A stretch of 64,000 nt of DNA from Penelope pileata (taxonomy: Eukaryota > Chordata > Aves > Galliformes > Cracidae), in assembly GCA_013396635.1 (NCBI GenBank), contig WBMW01005029.1:661508-725507 (forward strand). Direction: 5' to 3'. A program made the translations under genes and the position numbers. This document shows, piece after piece, positions 27,601 to 38,700 of the stretch. The notes under the pieces are model-generated. The model did no database searches, was not told the origin of the DNA, and saw only the letters and a list, made by a program, of their open reading frames with translations. Each line of letters begins with the position of its first letter. Within the stretch, counting starts at the first letter, position 1.

Positions 27601-30600
27601 TGCTATTCCCAAAAATCTTGAGAAGGTTTATCCCCATAAAGCTGGATACAACAAAACTATTTTAAACTTAATTCACTCAGTATCAGATAAATATCATCCA
27701 AACAGTACTACTCATGAGAGAAAACAATGACAGCAATAAATAGGAAACATACTGTGTGAAGTGTGTCACCTCCTCCACTCTTGCACATTTTGCCTACTGA
27801 GCTGTCTTTCAGATTAGCTGCTTGTTCTGCAAATGGTATCTCCAAATTGATGTCGGTTTCTGAAAATGGCATGTCTTCAAGTGGGCTCTTCTGCTCATTA
27901 GTTCCAAGACTGAACTTTGGACCTGAAAACAAAGTAGAAAAAATAATAATCAACAGTAGCAGAGCTGAGTATCACTCAGCACACGAGAGCATTTAAAACC
28001 ATGTAGAAATTAGTCATGTGCAAGAGATACACTTCCTAGTTGCAAATGCACTGACTTTTACATTTTTTTTTGCCAGTTGAAAATCTGGCTTCTTACAAGG
28101 TTCCATCTCTTGTAGACTTTCTAGAATAATTCTGCCAAGGCATGTGGTTTTCTCCTATTTTCCTGTTATGAAACAATAAAGGAATACACTTCAAACACAC
28201 AGCAAGATCTTCCAGAGCCAAGTAGCTCTGGCATCAGAAGTTACTGCCATGAAACACTTTCCAGCCTCAAAGACTGTAGCATCCTGCAAGCAAAACAGCA
28301 ATTTTTTTCTGCTGTAATAACTTCAGAAGCAAAACACGAGGTTTATTCTACAAGCCAAAACATTACTATCACAGAACCAGAGAAGGTTTTAGGTTGGCAA
28401 GGACCTCTGTGACCATCTGGTTAAATTCCTGTTCAAGCAAGGACATTTAGAGCAGGCTGTCCAGGCCACCGTCCAGGCAACTTTTGAAGATCTCCAAGGA
28501 AGGAGATATGGAACCTCTCTTAGAAACCTGTGCTGGTGCTTGGTCACCTGCACAGTACAGAAGTGCTTCCTGATGTTCAGAGGGAACCTCCTGTATTCCA
28601 GTATGTGTCCACTGTCTCTTGTCCTGGCACTAGGCCCCAGTGAGAAGTTCCTGGCCCTGTCCTCTTTGCACCCTCCCTTTACGTGTTTATACATATGGAT
28701 AAGATCACCCCCGAGCCCTCTCTTACTCAGGTTAAACAGTCCCAGCTCTCTCAGCCTTTCTACATAGGAGAGGTGGTGAGTCCTTTCATCATCTTCATGG
28801 TCCTTCACGAGACTCTCTAGACCACATCCATGTCTCTCTTGCACTAGAGAGCCCAGAACTGGACCCAGCACTCCAGATGTGGCCTTACCAGTGCTGAGGG
28901 GAAAGATCACCAACCTTGAGCTGCTGGCAACACTTTTCCTATTGCAGCTCAGGATATCACTGGCCTTTTTTGCCAGAAGAGCATATTACTGGCTCATGTT
29001 CATGTTGTCTACCAGGATCCCCATGTCCCTTTATGCAGAGCTGCTTTCCAGCTGGGCAGCGCCCACCATGTGCTGGTGCCTGGAGATGTTTCTCACCAAG
29101 CGCAGGACTTTGCACCTCCCCTTGTCTCTCCTGTATGTCAAGGTCCCTCTGCATGGCAGCGTGTCCCTCTGGTGTATCAGCCACTTTCTCTAGTCTTGTG
29201 TCATCTGCAGACTCACTGAGTATGCACTCTTCCCATCATCCAGACTACTAATGAAGATATTCCACAGGACTGGATCCAGTAATGCCCTCTGGAGTACACT
29301 GCTAGTTACTGGCCTCCAACTAGATTTCGTGCCTCTGACCACCACCTGTTCTGCAAACTGATCTCTGGGTCCAGCCATTCAGCCAGTTTCCAGTCCACCT
29401 CAGTGTCTGCTCATCCATCTCATGCATCTGCAAGTAACGTCTGGGAAGAATGGAGACTGCACAGATGTTGTCCTGACATTCCTCTCTCCATCTCAGTCTG
29501 AAGAGTCTACATACCTCAAAACTGTCTAGACATGCTTCCATGATACAGGGAAGGACTAAATACAGAACAACAACCCTACTTCTTTCTTTGTTCCATTGCA
29601 ACTCAACTAAACACTAGACAAATTTGTAACAATCTTTCTTTAAAAAAAAAAAAAGAAGAAGAAGAAGAAACACAGAAGGAAAAAAAACAGGCAGTTCTGA
29701 AGAAGTCCACTTTTTCTATATGGAAAATCAACGACTGAATTCCAGTCTGAAGTTAAAAAAAAACATCAGGAAAGAATCAAGAGGAAAATTACATTCTAAA
29801 TAACATGATTTGATGCAAAGTATCAAAGATAATTTAGCCAGAGAAAGATTCTGATCTCTCCAGCATGACTTGTGATGTAGTACTTCTCAAAGGACATAGC
29901 CAGGGTGAGGTTCTACCCACAAGACATCTCAAATGCCTTTAATTATTTGTGTTTAAATTCAAACTTTGCTAAAACCAGAACAAATGGAAGTAAACTAAAA
30001 CTGCTCATTTCAATGGGACCATGATTCTGATGCTGACTCCCACCTACAGGGTACTGTAGCTGTTCAAAGATAATTGGAAATTTTTGTATGGCCTGGAATA
30101 ACCATGCTAAACAAACCTAGAAAATCTCCCAGAGAATACTTGCAGATACAGCAACATCTGACTTGAAGCAGGGGAAAGGCTGCAGCTAGGCTGATTAAGG
30201 GAGAAGGCATCGGGGAAGTGCTGCTCTACACTGATATTTTCAGTGGCCTGTTAAAAAGCCAAATTGCAATCATGCAACTCAAACAACATATGAAGCACCA
30301 TGTTTAAAATATATGTATATATAGCAACTTGAATTTTTTTCTGAATCATATTTGCATCTAACTGAAAGATGATACATAAAACAAGACTAGTCACTGCTAT
30401 GCTTTAGAGTGAATCCTGAAAGTTATCTCCATCTGCTAGAGCCAAACTCAGGGGTCCTGACAAACAGGCAAACAAGTGAAGTCACCAATAGCTGCTACCC
30501 GGTAGGGCACAATGTTCAATGCAACCACTCCCACTTCAATTTAATTGATCTGGAGCTGAGAAAGTTCCAGAAAGAAGAGATGGACTTAGTTAACATGTTT

Positions 30601-33600
30601 GACTCTACTTACAGCCAAGCAATGCTGTAAGTAAAACAAAACAATTCCGAATTGTACCTGTTGTGTATTTTCAGTTTCTCTTTTCAGAGTGGCATCTGCT
30701 CACTTTCAATAGACTCTGAAAGACTCCTGAGGCATACACTAAGATTAAGCTGATCCTGAAACCAGAGCCACTGCTTTCAGTAAACAGATATATGAGACCT
30801 CACTAACTAAACATATCCAAGGTCAAATTCTTTCTGGCCTCAATCTCTGGCCTCTATGTGCATATACCTACATACATCATTGTAAACTGTTTAATGCATC
30901 TGAACTGGAGGGATGTGGTTCCCTATCTTCCCAAGACTTTTACCATGCTAATGTAGCCTATACGTGACCTACATACTTCTTTTCAGCATGAGACAGACCT
31001 AATGATCTGATGTTAACAAACACTAAAGCAGTAGCTGCTGTTTCAGTCCTCTGGTACTAAGGTACAGTTTCAAGCAGATGTCTTGGTAGCAGTGTACACA
31101 TTCTAAAAGTCTGAGACTGCTGTTGTGGGGAGTTTCTTCTTGATTGTATAGCCTCTTTCCTACTGTCGTGCATTAAATAATCAGGAAGCAGCTGTAAGAG
31201 CAAGCAGCTTCAGTGTTCTGTCAACATGCCAACAGCATGTAATATTTCAAGAAAGACAGGCAAGTATGATACAAAGAAATGTAAATATTGCCTATAAGAA
31301 TGTGGTGACCATATTTTAAATTAGCCCTGTGCCCTTTCCTTGATTCACAGTGCTATTTAAAGATCACATAAAATGATGGGAATTCTTCAGGAGTGAGCTA
31401 GGGTGTTAGGTTTGGGGTTTCTTTTTAATAGGGCATGAAAACGTCAGAAGTGTCAACGTTGCTATTTCCTTGACTTCACAGAGAATCTACAGTATACTCC
31501 AATAGTGCTATACTTTTAGATCCTAATTGCCAATTGGAAAGGTAGACTGGCTTATGTTTTTAAACTGGTAAAACATTCATCCATAATGCTAATTCATAGC
31601 TGACTTCTAATAGAACATTTTTTAAAAGTTTGCAATCTTTTCACTAAAACTCTAGCACTCTAGCCACAAATTCCTTATTTATCATGTAAAATGAAGAGCA
31701 GAAACAAACTCAACTAAAAAATAAAACTACATTTCAGTCTTTCTTCCTACCAAGAAGCAAATATTACATCTCTTCATCTTCATGTTACACATAGTATGTT
31801 CAATTCCTTCATCTGTTTACCAGATCATTATGCTTTGAGGCTGCCTTTATACAGAGGTTTTATCCAGCATTTTTCCCTTGCATTTAAGCCAATATGTTTA
31901 GGACAACTACAGTCCCACAGTAAATTGACTTTTGCTGCTTCCCTATTAAAGTTAATGAATATTTAGATTTTCACCTGCTTCACTCTTTGGTTTTTATTTC
32001 TTGAGATGTTTCAATCACATGTATATTAGTTCATTTTCACAGGCATCCAAAGAGAATTAATTTTTTGCTTTTGTAATTGTTGAACATATTTCTAGCTCTG
32101 TGGGATTTCAGTGAGCATTACGGATTGTTTAAAAGATAACATATTTTGGCTGCTTAATATATGATTCTGAATTTTCTCTTTGTTTCTTGCAGACACTTTC
32201 TGTACCTAGATGAAGCAAACAAGCACTTAGAGCCAGTAAGTAAGGGTCCTTCCAAAAAACTCAAACATGCATCTTTTAATAAAAGAAACTTAGGAGCTTA
32301 TTAAACTGTTGTGTTTGATCAGGCAGAAAAGAATGAAAACGTAATGATTTTACGTTATTCTCTGAGTTTGATTACATTGCTCAGGCAAGAAACAAGGTGT
32401 GTCAGACAGGCAAGAAAGGAGAAATGAGTATAGGTTCACACAGCCCATGTATGCTCAGTCTGGCAGAAGCACTTGAGAATGCTGTGTTCAAATACCAAGT
32501 TAGGAACAGTCATCACCTTTGGAGAAGGGCCAAAGAGATTCATTCACTCAAAGAGTTTTTAAGAAATCCAACCACATCTCAATTTAAGATCTGGATTTTT
32601 TTTTTATGATGTCTGAGATGGTGTGCATATTTTTCAGTTAAAACTGACTACATCTTTGTTAAAGGGGGTTTCCATTTTAAAATAATGTCTTTGGATTTGT
32701 ATTTCATAAATACTTAGTATCTGAAATATCAGGCATTGTTCAGTTTTTGCCACAAATTCATTCACTGTTTGTAGAACGCTAATTAGCCCATCATTCTGGA
32801 GGAAAGATCACAGTACAGCACTGAAACAGGTGCAGTGCTGAACTTGGATAGTCTTTCTTCCTGCTCTGATCTTGGGAGCAGAGCCCACTTCAGCATGTTG
32901 ACAAGAGCAGAAGTGTATCAGGATGTAAGAAGGCTGCATTTGCCATCCACATCACAATCTGTGCTGTGGAGAGCCAGCATATGGAATTTGCCTTTCAGAA
33001 TTTCCCATTTCTGAAGGGTTCATCTGGGCCACTGGAAAAAAGAACCAGATGTGATGAAAACTCTGTAATAATTGCTTGGTAATTTTTCAGTTCTGAATCC
33101 TACAGTGCAGTTTATTGACACAAACACCAGGCATCTCTTCCTTCCCTTCTGCTGAACCAGCAGCCTGGCAGCCTTCCCAGTTTTTATACTGTTCTTATTC
33201 CAGTGAGGTTTGTTGAGAGTGAGAGAGGGAAGCATTAACAACACTTCTGGAAACATACAGTTTTAGCAATATTCAGAGCTGTTTTATATTCATCTCTCCC
33301 AATTCAACTTCCAAGCACATCCTGTATTGTTTGTTGCTGTTTTTCAAGTCTAATCCTAAAGCAATCTTTTTTTTTAATTTTTATTTTTCAGAAAACTACA
33401 GGTCAGTATTCTAAAATTGGAGCAGAGGTTTATTTCATGGTTTAATTACAGATAAGTAACTTGCAGTAGGAAACCTGATCTACTTGCCTGAGTATTTAAG
33501 GAGGCTGTAGCATCCAGTATGGCATCTATATGCTACCCAGTCTTCCAGAAGAAGGGAAAAAATGACATACAAACAATCCAGAAAGGTAATGCAGTACCTT

Positions 33601-35753
33601 AAAGCTTAAATGGCTATCAGTTAATACATTGATCTTTACAGCGATAGGTATGGCACATACAGTGCTTCCCCTACCTCAAAGAAATGTAAGATGACACAGG
33701 GCAGCAATATTTTGTTACTTGCACTGAAGAACCGTAGAAAGCTTTGTCAAAGTCTTTCATCAAAATTCATACTCTCAAAACAGAAACTATGGGTTCAGCC
33801 AAGGACTTCTGTTATGCTCTGTCCTACGTGGCAGAGAGGGAGGGGGAAGTTCTGCAGGTCTTCCATGGGTATTCCACCCTTCTAGCATAATCACATGCTG
33901 TTGAACACAACTCAGTCTTACATGCACAGAATGCTAATTTCTTTCCGTCTTCCTTATAAAGGCATACAACTTCTTCCAGTCCTGTTTTTCTTTCATTCTG
34001 AGCTGCAGACATACAGCCCATTCTCACCCTTTTTGTATGTTTATAGTCCATTTGTTTTTGTTCTCTTGTATGCGCTGTTGAGCTTATGTACAGTGCTTCA
34101 TTTCCTGCACTGTACAGCAGAGATAAACCAGAGGGATAAATTAAGGGTCAGGAAAGATCTAAGCATAAGCTATGAGAAGAGACTTCTCCCAGATGACTTG
34201 ATTATAAGATTATCACTGGTAACAAACAAGGTTTCCCAGATGGTTCAGAGGACACAATCCACAGCCACACTTAAAAATGTTACAAGTGCACAACAATACA
34301 GGCTAGAACAGGTCTTCTCAAAAGAATTTCATTTTATTTTGCTGAAAAGTTACTTGAAATACAACCTTATGAAGTAGAATGCAAAACCAAAAGCCTACAA
34401 ACAGGAAAAGAAGAGAGAGCTGTCTGGTATTACCTTTTGTTTCATCCTGCATTTCATTTTTGCTTTCAGTTGTTCTTAAAGCTGAGGGTTCACTTCCATC
34501 ACAGACCTAAGAAAGGAATAATAAATATGCAGAAGCACATCTGGGTGTTTCAGTCAAAATCATTTTGCCAAAGTCTAAGGTGATCTGAAATCTAAGTAAT
34601 TAAGAAAGAGGTAATGAAGTCCATTCCTCCTCTTCCTAAAGAGATAAGGGACTTAATTTTCCAGTTTTGCAAGGAATAAGAAAATGCAGTCTTTGACTTG
34701 AAGCCATAGTTTTCTGGAAAGGGTATGGAAAGAAAACCTGGAGAGGACATTTTGACTCAGGCCAAATTCCTTTCTCTTGCACTCTTTACATGCTTGCCTC
34801 CTCTAGAGAACAATCCTATCCCTTCTCCAGGGCAGCTTGACATTTATACCTATGCTTACAGCCTAGATTCCCAACAGCTACACCAGGACACTTCAAAGGG
34901 GCTACAAAACAGTTATGGATTTGCACCATCTTCTCCTTCCTACAGTGCTGCACTACTCAGTCTCAAAATTTCTTGCATTCCATGAATTGTATTACACCTA
35001 CCATAGAAACAATATTTCTGAACATATAAAAAACCGATATTGATACAGATATCCATTTACTTTTTTTCACCTACATATCATTTTTGGCAGCTTGATCAAC
35101 AACGAACAATTAGCAGTCTGGAATTTTAAGGTATCTAATCAGCACTGTACAAGTCCTTATTTGCTGATAATACAAATAAGAGTTTTAAAGTTTCCACCTA
35201 CCAATGGAAACCTGTCTATATGTATTTTTTAAAATCAGAGACCTTGAGAGATAAAAGAAGATAGCATGGCTGCTCAGAAAATTACTACTGTTCCACAGGG
35301 CAGTAGCAGTAGACTGGGAAACACATAGATATGTGGACTGGGGAACTGCCAGGGTACCAAAAGTCTACCTTCTCTTTGGCAGGAATATAGCAGGAAACTC
35401 AGCAGAAACATCACAATACTGCCTATTGTTTTACCTTTCCTCCTGCCTTCCCCCAGGTGAAGGGAGGTTACAGGACTTTCAGAGACTATTGTTAAACTGG
35501 AATTACTTCATACAGCTGCAGATGGCTTCAGTCTTCTTTTGTTACATAAAAGGTTTCTAATGATGAGAGAGTAACTAAGTTACCTAGGGAAGTTGTGCAA
35601 ATTACCTCAACTATAGGCTTTCTGTGTCTGATTCGATACATAAACACAAGCAATGATTTCACAATAATCTTGCTTTGGAGAAAGGAATGCAGCATGGGTT
35701 TGAGGGCTCACATTTATATTATTTTATTTGTCAAGGAGAGGTTTAGAAGAGCC

Positions 35754-35791
<38 letters not shown>

Positions 35792-38700
35792 ATTTCTACG
35801 TTTAATCAATATCCTGACCTTCTGTTATGTACATCTTACATGGCTACTATCATGTCTCTCTGCATTACTTCTACGATATCATCAATATCAAAAGTTTAAG
35901 AGAAACAGAAGTCTACAGAACTCTGCAACATGATTTTCAGACATTACAATGTGTAGTTTGAACAGGAACATGAGTATTTCTTGCACTTGACCAAAATAAC
36001 ATACTTGAAAGAGAAACTATACTGCTTTAAACTATATGATATTTTATCTAAATTGCTCTACTATTAAATCTTGTAATTCTTAGGTGTAGTCAATTCCAAA
36101 ACAGATCCCAGAAATCTTTTATAAAGTTGGCATTTCTTCTGAAACCACATACAAAGCAGAACAGTGAAAGGGAAGTTTTGCCTCCAGAACATACATTTGA
36201 GCTTACAAACATCCCCCACTAGGTTTCACCTCTGCTGAATTTGAAAGCAGCTGCCTGCCCAAGGAGAGGAAGCAGCTGAGGGAGGGAGAAAACGAACCGT
36301 GCTCAAAATCCACGCTAACCCTGTGATGGCTGCATGGTAGCACCAGGAGCAAGAACTAGGAATGTGGTTGGGATTTGGTAAGCTAGTGGGGTGCTGCCAT
36401 CCAGCCAGCATCTCCTTGCAGCTGAAGGTCTGGTTCCTTTTGTGGGAAGAGAGAGAACACATGCTTCTCTGCAGAAGAGGAATTCTAATTATAGTCTCAG
36501 TTTTCCTCCTTCCTCTTTCTTGCATGAGGGAGAGGAGCTCTCCTGTTCAACAGCCCACAAAGGGAAACAGGAACCTTTCAGGACTCAGTAGAACAACGCA
36601 CCACATGCTTTTTAATGATGTGCAGGTGCCCTAGGAGTTAGTACAAGCTAGGTCAAGATCCCAGCTGAAGAGCATGAACACCTACCTTATTTAAAATAAA
36701 TAAATAATTTTTTTTAAAAAGTGCACTATTAAGTGTAACACACAGTGCTCTCTATACAGCAGACCTCTCAGAATGACTACAAGCTCTACCACTCAAAAAG
36801 TGGGCTTTTGGTTGCTGTTTGGGTTTTGTCATGATTTCTTGTGCCTGGGTTAAAATTAAATCCAATCAGTTTCTGACCATAGAGTGGTTGTTTTATTCAA
36901 CCCCTTTGAGTAACGTGAGGCCAACTCACATAGTCCATTCTACATACTAAAATTGCTTAATTAAATGTCAAGTCTGCACCAATGCTACTCCCATAAATGC
37001 ATAAGAATTTCCCTTGGAAATCGGTAAAAAGATAGACACAAATCTTCTGGAAATAGCTCCTTTGTGTTTCTGCCTCCTTCTCCTTTACCCCCACCCCTAC
37101 CCATCCCTCTCTCAGTTAGCATCAAAGAAAATGACAGCCAATAACTTACTTTTCCCTTTGGGTCGCTTTGTGGCCTGAAGATATCCCTGACATCAGGAAT
37201 CTGGTGGTGCTTGTTCTTTTTCCTCAAGGTCTGCGTGACAGTCTCTACTCGCTTTTCTACTGCTGCCTTCTGGGTTCGGGTCAGTGTGGACAGGAACACC
37301 ATGCTTTCTTGGGAATCACTTGTGCTCTCATCAAACAGATTGGACAGACCTGCCTCCTTCAGCCATTCTTCTTCCAGTTCTCCCTCTGAGCCAGGCAAAG
37401 AGAAAAGGACGGAAATGTTGGCTTTCCAGCATTGTTACACACACTGGACTACAACGACGATATAGCTAGTGCAGTTCACAGGGAAAAGTCTATGGGGATC
37501 CACAATAAAGAAGAATTCTTTACATTTCTTTTCATCACGCCTTGGAAAAAAAGCTGTTGTTTCTGAAGAGTTTCAAAAGGGTTAACATATACTAAGGCTT
37601 TTAAAATAGTTAATCTAATAGGGATTGCTATGGGATGATCTTTATCATATCTGACAGCACTTCTATTAAATAATACACCATTTCATAAATGTTACTTAGA
37701 TACAAATGGGTATGGGAAAGTCTGAAAGCCTCTGATCATTGCTGCTTCATTGATTTTTAGTTCAATCCTCAATCTTTTTAGCTCCTTTACTGACATGGTT
37801 GTGCCCAGTTTTCTTGATGCATTAATCCTACAGTTCTCCACTAGTTCAATTTATTGGAGGACAAATTAGGCTGTAGGAGTCACCTTAATGCTATTCTTAA
37901 TCAGTTCTTATGGCATGGTCTCCAGACTGCTGACAGCCCATGAAATGATTGTTGCTTTAGTCTTACAACTGGTAAGGTATCCTTTATTGACAGATCATTA
38001 CACATGAAGGAGAAGAAAGCTATTAAGTACTGCCACCAGCAGCAAAAATTCTGTTTTTGAAATCAGTATCTAAGGATACTTTCTTTTAAACATTGACACT
38101 AAGTTCTGTCTGTAACAATCTATATTGTAATGAATGCCAACCACCTTCTCAAACTTTCATGCAACATTTCTACCTATAAGCCACCAAAAACTGCTCCTGA
38201 GCTGGCATGTGGACTTCACTATTGCTTGTAGTTTCCCTCAGAGCCCACCTGAACATTAACAGCATCAGATGCAGCATTTAAATATGAATTTTGCAACAGC
38301 TGCATGACCAAACACTGAGTCTCTGACAAACTCTCACAGATTTTGGTAACAGGGCTAGAAGGGAGGTCTATGTCTATTCTCCAGAGCAGATGTGAGCAAG
38401 GCATACCTGTCTCTCCCCTGCCTTGCCTTTGCATTGCTGCCTCTCAAATAAGCCTCCTTCCCAGGCAGCCTGTGGGCCAGTAGCAGTGTCCCACATGTTC
38501 AGGAGCACTTGTTTAAGTGAGGTGCTGCACATAAGGCAAGATGTGGGGCAGAGCAACAGCTGCTTGATCTCATCAGCTCAGCTGAGCTGACTCACTTGGG
38601 CTTCATGCCAGCACAGAGTCAACAGCTGGAGAGGTAACTAGGGGAAGAAGGCTATATATAAGTTAAAAAGGAAATGGTGGGGGTTGGAGTGCAGAGCCTG

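Larger units (their letters stand above)
27923..34433 (-). other. ARHGAP18 intron 4
   Basis: 6.5 kb, the largest complete intron. It holds a 1-kb CR1 copy (28370-29415), a GAA-rich microsatellite (29641-29670) and an unexplained plus-strand ORF (33895-34377). The rest is AT-rich. Confidence 0.8.

Noticed and set aside
28389..28913. 174-codon minus-strand open frame
   Set aside because: It is the C-terminal part of CR1 ORF2 (VERLRELGLFNLSKR) in a truncated copy and not a host gene.
38573..38590. 14-bp palindrome agctcagctgagct
   Set aside because: Short self-complementary word with no loop or context. Such words are expected in 64 kb of sequence with repeated agct.
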